Source: CAIXRL01 sp964619155 (GTDB lineage Bacteria; Eisenbacteria; RBG-16-71-46). From it: a stretch of DNA of 18,661 bases. The translations under genes were made by a program, and so were the position numbers. The notes under the pieces are model-generated. The model ran no database searches, was not told the DNA's origin, and saw nothing but the letters and a program-made list of their open reading frames with translations. Positions 1 through 8,608 of this stretch are shown in pieces. The stretch lies in NCBI GenBank assembly GCA_964619155.1, contig CAZUEM010000059.1, forward strand, positions 1 to 18,661, read 5' to 3'. Numbering within the stretch: the stretch's first letter is position 1; the number at the start of each line of letters is the position of its first letter.

Positions 1-1244
1 TCGCCGCGCCGGACGACTCGACGCTGGTCGTCACGCTGCGCGCGCCGACGCCCTACTTCCTCTTCCTCACCGCCTACACGACGTTCATGCCGGTGCCGCG
101 CCCGGCGGTCGAACGCTGGGGCCGCGCCTGGTCCTCGCCCGCGCACATCGTCACGAACGGGCCGTTCCTCCTGAAGGAGCACCGGCACGACGAGCGCATG
201 GTGTTCGCGAAGAACCCGGACTACTGGGACGCGGCGAACGTGCGTCTCGACGGGATCGTCGCCCACCCGGTGGCCGACCTGAGCACGGCCACCAACCTCT
301 ACAAGGCGGGCGCCATCGACTGGAACCCGAGCGGCTACATCCCGGCGCCGTTCCTCCCGAGCATGCGCGGCTACGCCGACTACCTGACCGGCGAGTACCA
401 GGGCACGTACTTCTACAGCTTCAACGTCACCCGCCCGCCGTTCGACGACGTGCGCGTGCGCCGCGCGCTCTGCCTCGCCGTGGACCGCGAGGCCATCGCG
501 CGCGACCTGCTCAAGGGCACCCGCCGCGCGTGGGGACGCATCACGCCGAGCGGCTACCCCGGGTACGAGGGCCCGCCGCAGATCGGGTTCGATCCCGCGG
601 AGGCGCGCCGGCTGCTCGCCGAGGCCGGCTATCCCGGCGGCCGCGGCTTCCCCCGCTTCGGCATCCTGTTCAACACCAGCGAGGACCACCGCCGCATCGC
701 CGAGGCGGTGCAGGCGATGTGGAAGCGCGAGCTGAACGTGCCGGTCGAGCTGCAGAACATGGAGTGGGGCACGGTCATGCAGGCGACGACGTCGCTGCGC
801 TACGACGTCGCGCGCCGCTCGTGGATCGGCGACTACCTCGACCCCAACTCGTTCCTCGAGGTCCTGCGCACCGGCGACGGCAACAACCGCACGGGCTGGA
901 GCGACGCGCGCTACGACGACCTGCTCGACCGGGCCGCGCACGAGCTGGACCCGGCGCGGCGCCTCGCGCTGCTTTCGCGCGCGGAGGCGCTCGCGCTCGA
1001 CGCCGCGGTCTTCCTGCCCGTCTACCACTACTCGACGCACGAACTCGTCAAGCCCTACGTGCGCGGCATCCACCACACGGCGCTCGACGTGCACCCGCTC
1101 ACGCGCGTGTGGATCGACCGCGAGTGGCGCGAGCACGAGCCCATCGCGACGACGCGCGCCTCCGGCGCGCCGGCTCGGGGCGGCGCCGCTGCCTCCGGCG
1201 CGCGGGCGCGCGGCGCCGCGGCCCCGGCGGAGGCGCGGCGGTGA
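1..1244 (+). CDS. Peptide/oligopeptide ABC transporter solute-binding protein, family 5 (5' end missing)
   Basis: This is the C-terminal part of an extracytoplasmic binding protein that captures peptides, or a similar ligand, for the permeases encoded next to it. The reading frame is open from base 3 and gives about 413 visible residues; family members run to about 500-600, so the signal peptide and first lobe lie outside the window. Recognisable SBP_bac_5 features are GPFLLKEH, then NPDYWD, then FNVTRPPFDDVRVRRAL (the PF-D-VRVR-A block), the FDPAEARRLLAEAGYP block and the late MEWGTVMQ...DYLDPNSFL region. The last 35 or so residues are an Ala/Arg/Gly-rich tail with no domain. The TGA at 1242-1244 overlaps the GTG start of the permease gene, so the two are translationally coupled. 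An internal ATG at 87 is not the start, because conserved sequence continues upstream of it. The ligand cannot be told from sequence; peptide is the family default, but nickel and opine binders share the fold. Confidence 0.9.
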   Translation, partial: AAPDDSTLVVTLRAPTPYFLFLTAYTTFMPVPRPAVERWGRAWSSPAHIVTNGPFLLKEHRHDERMVFAKNPDYWDAANVRLDGIVAHPVADLSTATNLYKAGAIDWNPSGYIPAPFLPSMRGYADYLTGEYQGTYFYSFNVTRPPFDDVRVRRALCLAVDREAIARDLLKGTRRAWGRITPSGYPGYEGPPQIGFDPAEARRLLAEAGYPGGRGFPRFGILFNTSEDHRRIAEAVQAMWKRELNVPVELQNMEWGTVMQATTSLRYDVARRSWIGDYLDPNSFLEVLRTGDGNNRTGWSDARYDDLLDRAAHELDPARRLALLSRAEALALDAAVFLPVYHYSTHELVKPYVRGIHHTALDVHPLTRVWIDREWREHEPIATTRASGAPARGGAAASGARARGAAAPAEARR

Positions 1245-2158
1245 CCACCTACGTCCTGCGCCGGGTGCTGCTGTTCGTGCCCACGCTGTGGGTGATCGCG
1301 ACGGTCACGTTCTTCCTCGTGCGCCTCGCGCCGGGAGGGCCGTTCCAGTCCGAGCGGGCGATCCCCGAGGCCGCGAAGGCGCAGCTCATGCGCACGTACG
1401 GCCTCGACCGGCCGCTGCTCGAGCAGTACGGGCGGTTCCTGCTCAACACCGTCCGCGGCGACTTCGGCGTCTCGTACCGCTTCCCGCAGAGGCAGGTGCG
1501 CGACATCGTCTGGTCGGGCTTCCGCGTCTCGGCCGAACTGGGCGGCTGGGCGCTGCTGCTCGCCGTGCTGGCGGGCGTGCCGCTCGGCGTGATCGCGGCG
1601 GTGCGGCAGAACCGCGCCGCGGACCACGCGGTGATGGCCGTCGCGCTCGCGGGCGTCTCGGTCCCCAACTTCGTGCTCGCGCCGCTGCTGGTGCTGGTCT
1701 TCTCGCTCACGCTGTTCTGGTTCCCGCCCGCGCTGTGGAGCGGGCCCGCGAGCCGCGTGCTGCCCGTGGTCGCGCTCTCGGCCGCCTACGTGGCGTTCAT
1801 CGCCCGACTCGCCCGCGCCGGCATGCTCGAGGTGCTGAACCAGGACTTCGTGCGCACGGCCCGCGCCAAGGGCCTCGCCGAGCCGGTCGTGGTCGCGAAG
1901 CACGCGCTGCCGCTCGGCATCCTGCCGGTGGTCTCGTACCTGGGACCGGCCGCGGCCCGCGTGGTGATGGGCTCGATCGTGATCGAGCAGGTGTTCGCGA
2001 TTCCCGGCCTCGGCCGCCAGCTCGTGGGCGCCGCGTTCAACCGCGACTACACGCTCGTGCTCGGCATCGTGCTCTTCTACGCCTCGCTGCTGCTGGTGCT
2101 GAACCTGCTCGTGGACATCGCCTACGCGAAGCTGGACCCGCGGGTGGAGCTGACGTGA
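1241..2158 (+). CDS. oppB: Oligopeptide ABC transporter permease, OppB/DppB type
   Basis: Inner-membrane permease subunit, 305 aa, one half of the translocation channel of a peptide importer. The N-terminus (residues 1-30) is a first membrane helix with the usual RRVLLFVPTLW...LAPGGP pattern of the OppB/DppB branch. Residues 45-75 hold the typical LMRTYGLDRPLLEQYGRFL and GDFGVSY motifs. The cytoplasmic EAA loop that contacts the ATPase is at about 197-225, with the conserved Gly at 211 in ARAKG, followed by PGLGR at 255-259 and a final helix pair. The GTG start at 1241 overlaps the preceding stop and has GGAGG at 1229-1233, 7 nt upstream, inside the binding-protein gene. The length is normal for the family. 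No cognate ATPase gene is visible. The OppB-versus-DppB subtype and the substrate are not resolved. Confidence 0.93.
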   Translation: MTTYVLRRVLLFVPTLWVIATVTFFLVRLAPGGPFQSERAIPEAAKAQLMRTYGLDRPLLEQYGRFLLNTVRGDFGVSYRFPQRQVRDIVWSGFRVSAELGGWALLLAVLAGVPLGVIAAVRQNRAADHAVMAVALAGVSVPNFVLAPLLVLVFSLTLFWFPPALWSGPASRVLPVVALSAAYVAFIARLARAGMLEVLNQDFVRTARAKGLAEPVVVAKHALPLGILPVVSYLGPAAARVVMGSIVIEQVFAIPGLGRQLVGAAFNRDYTLVLGIVLFYASLLLVLNLLVDIAYAKLDPRVELT

Positions 2159-3069
2159 GCATCGGCCTCTCGCCGCCCGCCACGGTGGCGCAGCCCGCGG
2201 CGCCCGAGCCCGCGCCCCGCTCGCTGTGGAGCGACGCCTGGCGGCGGCTGCGGCGCAACCGCGTCGCCACCGCCTCGGGCGTCTTCCTGCTCGTCATGTG
2301 CACGATCGCCGCGCTCGCGCCGTGGATCCCGCTCGTGCAGGACCCGGCGGCGCAGGACCTCGCGCGCGGCGCGAGCCCGCCCTCGTGGGCGCACTGGTTC
2401 GGCACCGACGACCTCGGGCGCGACCTGTTCGCGCGCGTCATGTACGGCGGCCGCATCTCGATGCTCGTCGGCGTCGTCGGCACGCTCGTGAGCCTCCTGA
2501 TCGGCGTGACCTGGGGCGCGGTCGCCGGCTACGCCGGCGGCAAGGTGGACGAGTTCCTGATGCGCACCGTGGACGTGCTCTACTCGCTTCCCTACCTGTT
2601 CCTCGTCATCCTGCTGCTCGTGCTGTTCGAGCGCTCGCTGCTCATGCTGTTCGTGGCGCTCGGGCTCGTGCAGTGGCTGACCATGGCGCGCATCGTGCGC
2701 GGGCAGGTGCTGTCGCTGAAGGCGCAGGTCTTCGTCGAGGCGGCGCGGGCGCTCGGCGCCGGCGACGCGGCGATCCTGGCGCGGCACATCGTCCCGAACA
2801 CGCTCGGGCCGGTGATCGTCTACGCCACGCTCACCGTGCCGGCGGTGATCCTGCAGGAGGCGTTCCTGTCGTTCCTCGGCCTCGGGGTGCAGCCGCCCGG
2901 CGCCTCGTGGGGCACGCTGGTCGCCGACGGCGCGCGCACGCTGGCCATCTTCCCCTGGCTCGTCAGCTTCCCGGGGCTGGCGCTGTCGCTGACGCTGCTG
3001 GCGTTCAACTTCCTGGGCGACGGCCTGCGCGACGCGCTGGATCCCCACGACCGCAGCGACGTGAGCTGA
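2155..3069 (+). CDS. oppC: Oligopeptide ABC transporter permease, OppC/DppC type
   Basis: Second permease subunit of the importer, 304 aa. It has a proline-rich cytoplasmic N-terminus (1-25), a first helix at about 37-60, and the OppC signature WFGTDDLGRDLFAR at 81-94, after which the BPD_transp_1 domain begins. The EAA loop is at about 193-215 (VEAARALGAG...HIVPN), followed by QEAFLSFLGLGVQPP at 234-248 and WGTLV, all diagnostic of the OppC/DppC branch. The GTG start at 2155 overlaps the oppB stop (TGA 2156-2158) by the GTGA arrangement, and GGTGGAG at 2143-2149 serves as ribosome binding site. The protein ends in a standard NFLGDGLRDALDP motif. No oppD/oppF ATPase follows: the next gene, 166 nt on, is a regulator. 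The ATPases are therefore either upstream of the window or supplied from elsewhere. Confidence 0.93.
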   Translation: MSIGLSPPATVAQPAAPEPAPRSLWSDAWRRLRRNRVATASGVFLLVMCTIAALAPWIPLVQDPAAQDLARGASPPSWAHWFGTDDLGRDLFARVMYGGRISMLVGVVGTLVSLLIGVTWGAVAGYAGGKVDEFLMRTVDVLYSLPYLFLVILLLVLFERSLLMLFVALGLVQWLTMARIVRGQVLSLKAQVFVEAARALGAGDAAILARHIVPNTLGPVIVYATLTVPAVILQEAFLSFLGLGVQPPGASWGTLVADGARTLAIFPWLVSFPGLALSLTLLAFNFLGDGLRDALDPHDRSDVS

Positions 3070-3080
3070 TCCGCCGGTCG

Positions 3081-3106
3081 CCGCCGGGCCCGCGGCCCCG
3101 GGCGGT
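3081..3106 (+). terminator. Imperfect GC hairpin after oppC
   Basis: A CCGCCGGGCC arm faces GGCCCCGGGCGG about 3 nt later and can form an imperfect stem 12 nt after the oppC stop. There is no T-tract directly after it, so it is only a possible terminator. The remainder of the 166-nt gap up to the next gene contains a small AT-richer patch (TTTACA at 3133-3138) but no convincing -10 partner. Confidence 0.3.
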
Positions 3107-3225
3107 GAGAAACGCCCCTCGCCGGGCCCCTCTTTACAAGCGACCGCGCGGCACCGCATCCTGTTAGCCGCTTTCCGCCGCGAAACCTCCACCCCCGACC
3201 CCCGCCCGGCCCGCGGCCGGCCCAC

Positions 3226-3230
3226 GGAGG
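3226..3230 (+). promoter_or_regulatory. Shine-Dalgarno that decides a TTG start
   Basis: GGAGG lies 5 nt upstream of TTG at 3236 and is the strongest ribosome binding site in the region. It supports the rare TTG codon as the start of the LuxR-type regulator. The next in-frame candidates are well inside the receiver-like domain. Confidence 0.6.
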
Positions 3231-3235
3231 CTGGA

Positions 3236-4042
3236 TTGAAGCCCGCTGCACGCACGTCGGCCACGTCCCGCCGCGCCCCCGCCACCGCCAAGCCGAGCCC
3301 CCGCGGCGCGGGCGGCGCGCCCGCCGTCTGCATCGTCATGGCCGACGCGGCCGCCATCGACCGGGCGGCGATCGCGGCGCTGCTGCGCGCCGAGAGCGAC
3401 TTCCTCGTCGTGGGCGAGGCGTCCAACTCGCTCGAGGCCATCGAGCGCTGCCGCCAGCTCGACCCCGACGTGCTGCTCATGACCAACACGCTGCCGAGCC
3501 CGAACGGCGAGATGGCGATCCGCGAGATCCGCGCGGCGCTGCCCGACCTCGCCATCGTCGCGATGTCGGAGCGCGGCTGGAGCGACTGCCTGGTGCTGAA
3601 CCCGCCCTCGCCGGCGCGCCCGCGCACCGACGGCGGTCACCGCCTGTGCGCCGGCGGCTCGGACTGCCTGCAGGTCGCGGCCGCCTACGGCGCGCTCGGC
3701 ACGGTGCGGCGCAGCGCCGACCCCAAGGCGCTGTTCGCGACCATCCGCTCGGTCGCCTCGGGCCGCGCCTCGTACGAGCCCGGCACGATCCAGGCCCTGA
3801 CGGCCCCGGCCGGGGACGGCCGCCCGGAGCTCTCGCCGCGCATGATCGAGGTGGCGCAGCTGCTCGCCGAGGGCCACTCCAACAAGGAGATCGCGGTCGC
3901 GCTCGACATCAGCGAGCCGACGGTGAAGAAGCACGTTGCGCAGATCCTGCACCGGCTCGGCTTCGAGGACCGGCTGCAGGCGGCGCTGTTCGTCGCGCGC
4001 CACCCGCTGCTCTTCACGCCGCGGACCCCCGAGCGCGCGTAG
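3236..4042 (+). CDS. NarL/LuxR-type response regulator with a degenerate receiver domain
   Basis: DNA-binding transcription regulator, 268 aa. Residues 1-29 are a basic, Ala/Pro-rich extension. Residues 30-175 follow the receiver fold (VCIVMADAAAIDR, PDVLLMTNTLPSPNGE, AIVAMSERG, GALGTVRRSADPKAL), but the essential positions are changed. The phospho-acceptor Asp is Thr83, one of the N-terminal acidic pair is Ala (ADA instead of ADD), and the conserved Lys is Arg. About 25-30 extra residues sit between strand 4 and helix 4, with Cys118, Cys138 and Cys144 and the tetrapeptide SDCL appearing twice. Residues 198-258 are an intact GerE/LuxR helix-turn-helix (LSPRMIEVAQLLAEGHSNKEIA...SEPTVKKHVAQILHRLG). 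It is therefore unlikely to be switched by phosphorylation; control by ligand, thiol state or dimerisation is inference. No histidine kinase is adjacent. It stands alone between the opp genes and convergent engB, and its targets are unknown. Confidence 0.85.
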   Translation: MKPAARTSATSRRAPATAKPSPRGAGGAPAVCIVMADAAAIDRAAIAALLRAESDFLVVGEASNSLEAIERCRQLDPDVLLMTNTLPSPNGEMAIREIRAALPDLAIVAMSERGWSDCLVLNPPSPARPRTDGGHRLCAGGSDCLQVAAAYGALGTVRRSADPKALFATIRSVASGRASYEPGTIQALTAPAGDGRPELSPRMIEVAQLLAEGHSNKEIAVALDISEPTVKKHVAQILHRLGFEDRLQAALFVARHPLLFTPRTPERA

Positions 4043-4064
4043 CGCCGGGCGGCGCGGCCCGCCG

Positions 4065-4661
4065 TCAGCCCCCGGCCGAGTCCACCGCCTCCGCGATCCA
4101 CGCGAGCAGCGCCGGGCGGCCGTCGCCGGTCTCGCTCGAGTGCGCGACCACCGCCTGAGTCGCGGGCAGATCGAGCGAGGCCGCGAGCGAGCGCGCCGCG
4201 GGCAGGCGCTTGGTCGGCGCGAGCTTGTCGGTCTTGGTGGCGACGAGGCAGAACGGCATGCGCTCCTCGCGCAGCCACGCCACCATCTCACGGTCCTCGC
4301 GCGAAGGGTCGTGGCGCGAGTCCAGCAACTGGATGACGCCCGCGAGCTGGCGGCGCGTGCGCAGGTACTCCTGCATCATCCGGCTCCAGCGGTTGCGCGC
4401 CGCCGCCGGGGCGTGCGCGAACCCGTAGCCCGGCAGGTCCACCAGGTGGAAGCGGCCGTTGACGAGGTAGTACTCGAGGCGCTGGGTCTTGCCGGGCCGG
4501 CCCGAGACCCGGGCGAGCGAGCGGCGGCCGAACACCGAGTTCAGCAGCGACGACTTGCCCACGTTCGAGCGCCCCGAGACGGCGATCTCCGCGAGGTCCC
4601 CGGCGGGGCACTCGCGGGCGTTTCCGGCGCTCAGCACGTAGCTCACGGACTCGATCTTCAC
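4065..4661 (-). CDS. engB: Ribosome biogenesis GTP-binding protein EngB/YihA/YsxC
   Basis: Small TRAFAC-class GTPase, 198 aa, needed for late assembly of the large ribosomal subunit and usually essential. G motifs are in order: G1 GRSNVGKSS at 30-38, G2 region with the PGKTQ threonine at 59, G3 DLPGYG at 75-80, G4 TKTD at 142-145 and G5 SSETG at 175-179. The sequence around G1/G2 (SGRSNVGKSSLLN, GRPGKTQ) is diagnostic of EngB rather than Era or Der. The GTG start at 4661 is chosen because GGGAGG (4671-4676 on the opposite strand) sits 9 nt upstream and the family N-terminus begins there; the much longer frame upstream is an antisense shadow of ccsBA. Its length is typical (about 195-210). It is convergent with the LuxR gene (22 nt between stops) and divergent from ccsBA. 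Confidence 0.96.
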   Translation of the reverse strand: MKIESVSYVLSAGNARECPAGDLAEIAVSGRSNVGKSSLLNSVFGRRSLARVSGRPGKTQRLEYYLVNGRFHLVDLPGYGFAHAPAAARNRWSRMMQEYLRTRRQLAGVIQLLDSRHDPSREDREMVAWLREERMPFCLVATKTDKLAPTKRLPAARSLAASLDLPATQAVVAHSSETGDGRPALLAWIAEAVDSAGG

Positions 4662-4695
4662 CCGGCGGTCCCTCCCGGCTCGCAAGGTACCCCAT

Positions 4696-4717
4696 CGGGC
4701 GGCGCGGCCGCCGCCCG
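4696..4717. repeat. Perfect 9-bp GC inverted repeat between engB and ccsBA
   Basis: CGGGCGGCG (4696-4704) and CGCCGCCCG (4709-4717) form a 9-bp stem with a CGGC loop. It begins a roughly 70-nt block made almost only of G and C with further CCCGGG palindromes (4746-4751, 4758-4763). It lies 35 nt upstream of the engB start and so could sit in the engB leader. Function is not shown. Confidence 0.45.
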
Positions 4718-4862
4718 GGGGCCCGCCGGCCCGGGCCCGGGCGGTCCCGGGGTGGCTCCCGGGCCCCCGGGGAGGTAGCCCGACGGCCCATCGCGGCCGG
4801 GGCCCGCGGGCGGCTATCCTGCGTCGGGCATTCCGCCCCCATCCTTCCGGAAGGACCTGACC

Positions 4863-7166
4863 ATGCCTCCATTCGTTCGCGCGCTCGCCTCGCTCAAGCT
4901 GACGACCGCGCTGCTGATCCTGCTCGCCGTCGTCCTGTCGATCGGCACCATCGTCGAGTCGCTCCGCGGCACCGAAGCCGCCCGCGCGGTCTACTACGCG
5001 CCCTGGTTCTTCGCCCTGCAGGGCATCTTCGCGCTCAACGTCGTCGCCGCGCTCTGGGAGCGCTGGCCGCGCAACCGCTGGCGGATCGGGTTCCTGATCA
5101 CCCACGCCTCGATGCTGCTCATCCTCGGCGGCACGGTGGTGACCGCGTGGAAGGGCATGGACGGCCAGCTCGCCCTCTGGGAGGGCGAGAGCTCGAACCA
5201 GTTCGTGCGGCTCGTGAACGGGCACGAAGCCGTCACGCCGCTGCCGTTCGCGGTGCGGCTCGACGACTTCGAGATGGGGCTCTACCCCGGCACGCAGCGC
5301 GCCTCGACGTACCGCAGCCGGATCACGGTCCAGGACGGCGGGCGCGAGACCCCGGTCCTCATCGAGATGAACAAGCCGTACTCGCATCGCGGCTACACGT
5401 TCTTCCAGTCGAGCTACCAGTTCCGCGAGGGGCGCGAGATGTCCGTCCTCTCGGTCGCGAACGATCCGGGGCAGAACATCGTCTTCTGGGGCTACTACCT
5501 GCTGGTGGGCGGCATGATCGTGGTGATGATCACGCGCATCTTCCAGCACCGCGCCGCCGAGAAGCTGCGCGCCTCGCAGGCGGGCGCGCGCGCCGCGGGC
5601 CTGCGCATCGTCGCGCTCGCGGCCGTGCTCGGCGCGACCGCGCTCGCGAGCGGCGCGGAGGCCGCGAAGCTGCCGCCCGCCGACGCGCTGCCGGCGCTGC
5701 GGCGGCTGCCGGTCCAGTACGACGGCCGCGAGATGCCGTTCGACACGCAGGCGCGCGAGGCCGTGCTGCTGGTGACCGGCCGGCGCGACTGGAAGGGCAT
5801 GGACCCCGTGGCCATGACGATGGGCTGGTCGCTCGACCCGCAGGGCTGGATGCGCGAGCCGATCGTGAAGATCGACGCGGTCATCGCGACCACCGTCGGC
5901 CTGCCCGCGAACACCCGGCACGCGAGCTACCAGAAGCTGCTCTCGAGCCAGCGGCTGTTCGCGCTCATGGGCCCCGTGCTCGAGCGCGCCGACCACGGCC
6001 ACGACCCCGAGCCCGGCGACAAGGACCTGCTCGAGTTCAACGAGCGCCTCACGGTGCTGCACTCGTTCCTGAACGGCGGGGCCATCCGCACGATCCCGGG
6101 CGAGAAGCGAGTGGACCCGTGGCGCACCCCGCCCTTCGCGACCGCGCTCGAGACGTGGACGAAGATGGAGGCGCAGGCGCGCTCGGGCGCGCCCGCGTTC
6201 TACCCCACTCCGGCCGCCATCGAACGCGAGCTGCTCTACAACGCCGTGGACTACCCGCACATCGCCTGGTGGCTGCTGCTGCCCGCCGCCATCGCCGCCG
6301 GCATGACGCTCGAGCGGGACCGCTGGCGGCTGCGCTGGCTGGTCGCGATCGGCACCGTGGCCGGCTTCGCGGTGATGACCTGGGGCATCGCCACGCGCTG
6401 GCAGATCGCCGGCCGCATCCCGGCCTCGAACATGTACGAGTCCATGCTGTTCCTCGGCTGGGGCGTCGGGCTCTTCGGCGTGATCTCGCTGCTCGTCCGC
6501 AACCGCATGCTCGTCTACAACGCCGCGGCCATGTCGGCGCTGGTCATGCTGCTGCTCGACCGCCTGCCGATCGATCCGTTCATCCGGCCGATGGCGCCGG
6601 TGCTCGCGAACACCGCGTGGCTCGCGATCCACGTGCCCATCATCATGGTGAGCTACTCGACGTTCGCGATCGCCACGTTCCTCGGCCATCTGGTGCTGGG
6701 CGCGCGGCTGTTCGCGCCCGGGCGGCCCGAGCTGGCGACGAAGTGGAACACGCTCCTCTACTGGTACCTGCTCGTGGGCTCGATCCTGCTCATCGCCGGC
6801 ATCCTCACGGGCTCGATCTGGGCCGCCTCGTCGTGGGGCCGCTACTGGGGCTGGGACCCGAAGGAGGTCTGGTCGCTGGTCGCGTTCCTCGCCTACATGG
6901 CCATCCTGCACGCGCGCAGCGACGGCCAGATCGGGCCGTTCGGCGTCGCGGCGTGGTCCATCGTCGCCTTCTGGACGATCCTGATGACCTACGTCGGCGT
7001 GAACTACGTCCTCGGCTCGGGCCTGCACTCGTACGGCTCCGGCAGCGGCAATCTCGTCAGCACGATGCTGGTCGTCGCGCTGCTCGAGGCCGGCTTCATC
7101 GTCGCGGCCTGGCGTGCGGGCGCGAAGCCGCCGGTCCCCGCGGCGGCTCCGCCGGCGAAGGCGTAG
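4863..7166 (+). CDS. ccsBA: Fused ResB/CcsB-CcsA System II cytochrome c haem-delivery protein
   Basis: Polytopic inner-membrane protein, 767 aa, that carries haem across the membrane and ligates it to CxxCH apocytochromes. The N-terminal part (about 1-230) is ResB/CcsB-like: helices near 12-32, 46-66 and 75-95, His81 within the third helix, an extracytoplasmic stretch with YRSRITV and NKPYSHRGYTFFQSSY, and a fourth helix at about 207-225. A helix at 246-263 leads into an extracytoplasmic linker (about 265-460). The C-terminal CcsA domain (about 462-750) holds the haem-binding WWD segment WGRYWGWDPKEVW at 658-670 and the two flanking external histidines, His590 (AIHVP) and His721 (LHSYG); His466 is a candidate membrane histidine. 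GGAAGGA at 4849-4855 lies 7 nt before the ATG. Single-chain CcsBA proteins are often 900-1100 aa, so this one is compact in the ResB part. The CxxCH protein at 14070-14627 is a possible client. Confidence 0.93.
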   Translation: MPPFVRALASLKLTTALLILLAVVLSIGTIVESLRGTEAARAVYYAPWFFALQGIFALNVVAALWERWPRNRWRIGFLITHASMLLILGGTVVTAWKGMDGQLALWEGESSNQFVRLVNGHEAVTPLPFAVRLDDFEMGLYPGTQRASTYRSRITVQDGGRETPVLIEMNKPYSHRGYTFFQSSYQFREGREMSVLSVANDPGQNIVFWGYYLLVGGMIVVMITRIFQHRAAEKLRASQAGARAAGLRIVALAAVLGATALASGAEAAKLPPADALPALRRLPVQYDGREMPFDTQAREAVLLVTGRRDWKGMDPVAMTMGWSLDPQGWMREPIVKIDAVIATTVGLPANTRHASYQKLLSSQRLFALMGPVLERADHGHDPEPGDKDLLEFNERLTVLHSFLNGGAIRTIPGEKRVDPWRTPPFATALETWTKMEAQARSGAPAFYPTPAAIERELLYNAVDYPHIAWWLLLPAAIAAGMTLERDRWRLRWLVAIGTVAGFAVMTWGIATRWQIAGRIPASNMYESMLFLGWGVGLFGVISLLVRNRMLVYNAAAMSALVMLLLDRLPIDPFIRPMAPVLANTAWLAIHVPIIMVSYSTFAIATFLGHLVLGARLFAPGRPELATKWNTLLYWYLLVGSILLIAGILTGSIWAASSWGRYWGWDPKEVWSLVAFLAYMAILHARSDGQIGPFGVAAWSIVAFWTILMTYVGVNYVLGSGLHSYGSGSGNLVSTMLVVALLEAGFIVAAWRAGAKPPVPAAAPPAKA

Positions 7167-7197
7167 CGGACCGCACCCTCGATCGTCGCGCACGCGA

Positions 7198-7227
7198 AAG
7201 CGGCGCCGGGTCTCCCCGGCGCCGCTT
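7198..7227 (+). terminator. 13-bp perfect hairpin downstream of ccsBA
   Basis: AAGCGGCGCCGGG (7198-7210) pairs perfectly with CCCGGCGCCGCTT (7215-7227) around a TCTC loop, 31 nt after the ccsBA stop. There is no long T-run after it, but the stem is strong and lies between two convergent genes, so it may act in both directions. Confidence 0.7.
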
Positions 7228-7241
7228 CGTCGTTCCGCCAG

Positions 7242-7271
7242 CGGCGGGCGCGGCCTCGCGGCCGCCCGCCG
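7242..7271 (-). terminator. Hairpin downstream of icd
   Basis: CGGCGGGC (7242-7249) pairs with GCCCGCCG (7264-7271), and after a 2-nt bulge GGCC (7252-7255) pairs with GGCC (7260-7263), closing a TCGC loop. It starts 10 nt beyond the icd stop on the minus strand and precedes the second hairpin at 7198-7227, giving a tandem pair between convergent transcripts. Confidence 0.55.
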
Positions 7272-7281
7272 GGCTGCCCGG

Positions 7282-8562
<1,281 letters not shown>

Positions 8563-8581
8563 GGCTCTCTCTCCTCGAAAA

Positions 8582-8597
8582 GCCCGCGGGCGCGGGC
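8582..8597 (-). repeat. Intercistronic hairpin between aceK and icd
   Basis: GCCCGCG (8582-8588) and CGCGGGC (8591-8597) are perfect complements two bases apart, giving an effective 6-bp stem with a 4-nt loop inside the 46-nt aceK-icd gap, just upstream of the icd ribosome binding site. It could protect or cut the mRNA and so uncouple the amounts of the two proteins; this is inference. Confidence 0.4.
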
Positions 8598-8608
8598 GGG
8601 TCGGCGGA

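Noticed and set aside
3133..3167. TTTACA and TGTTAG as a promoter for the LuxR-type regulator
   Set aside because: The spacing is 23 nt, too long for a sigma-70 promoter, and the 17-18 nt alternatives have poor -10 matches.
4680..4800. Possible origin, integration site or structured RNA in the G/C-only block
   Set aside because: Apart from the 9-bp hairpin it is overlapping CCCGGG-type palindromes expected from composition; no DnaA boxes, tRNA end or conserved RNA motif was seen.
4792..4820. TATCCT at 4815-4820 as the -10 of ccsBA
   Set aside because: Nothing resembling a -35 lies 16-18 nt upstream; the region there is CGCGGC.
4065..7193. A 1042-codon open frame on the minus strand
   Set aside because: Only its last 198 codons are real (engB). 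The rest is antisense to ccsBA, rich in Arg/His/Asp/Gln as GC-rich shadow frames are, with no recognisable domain.
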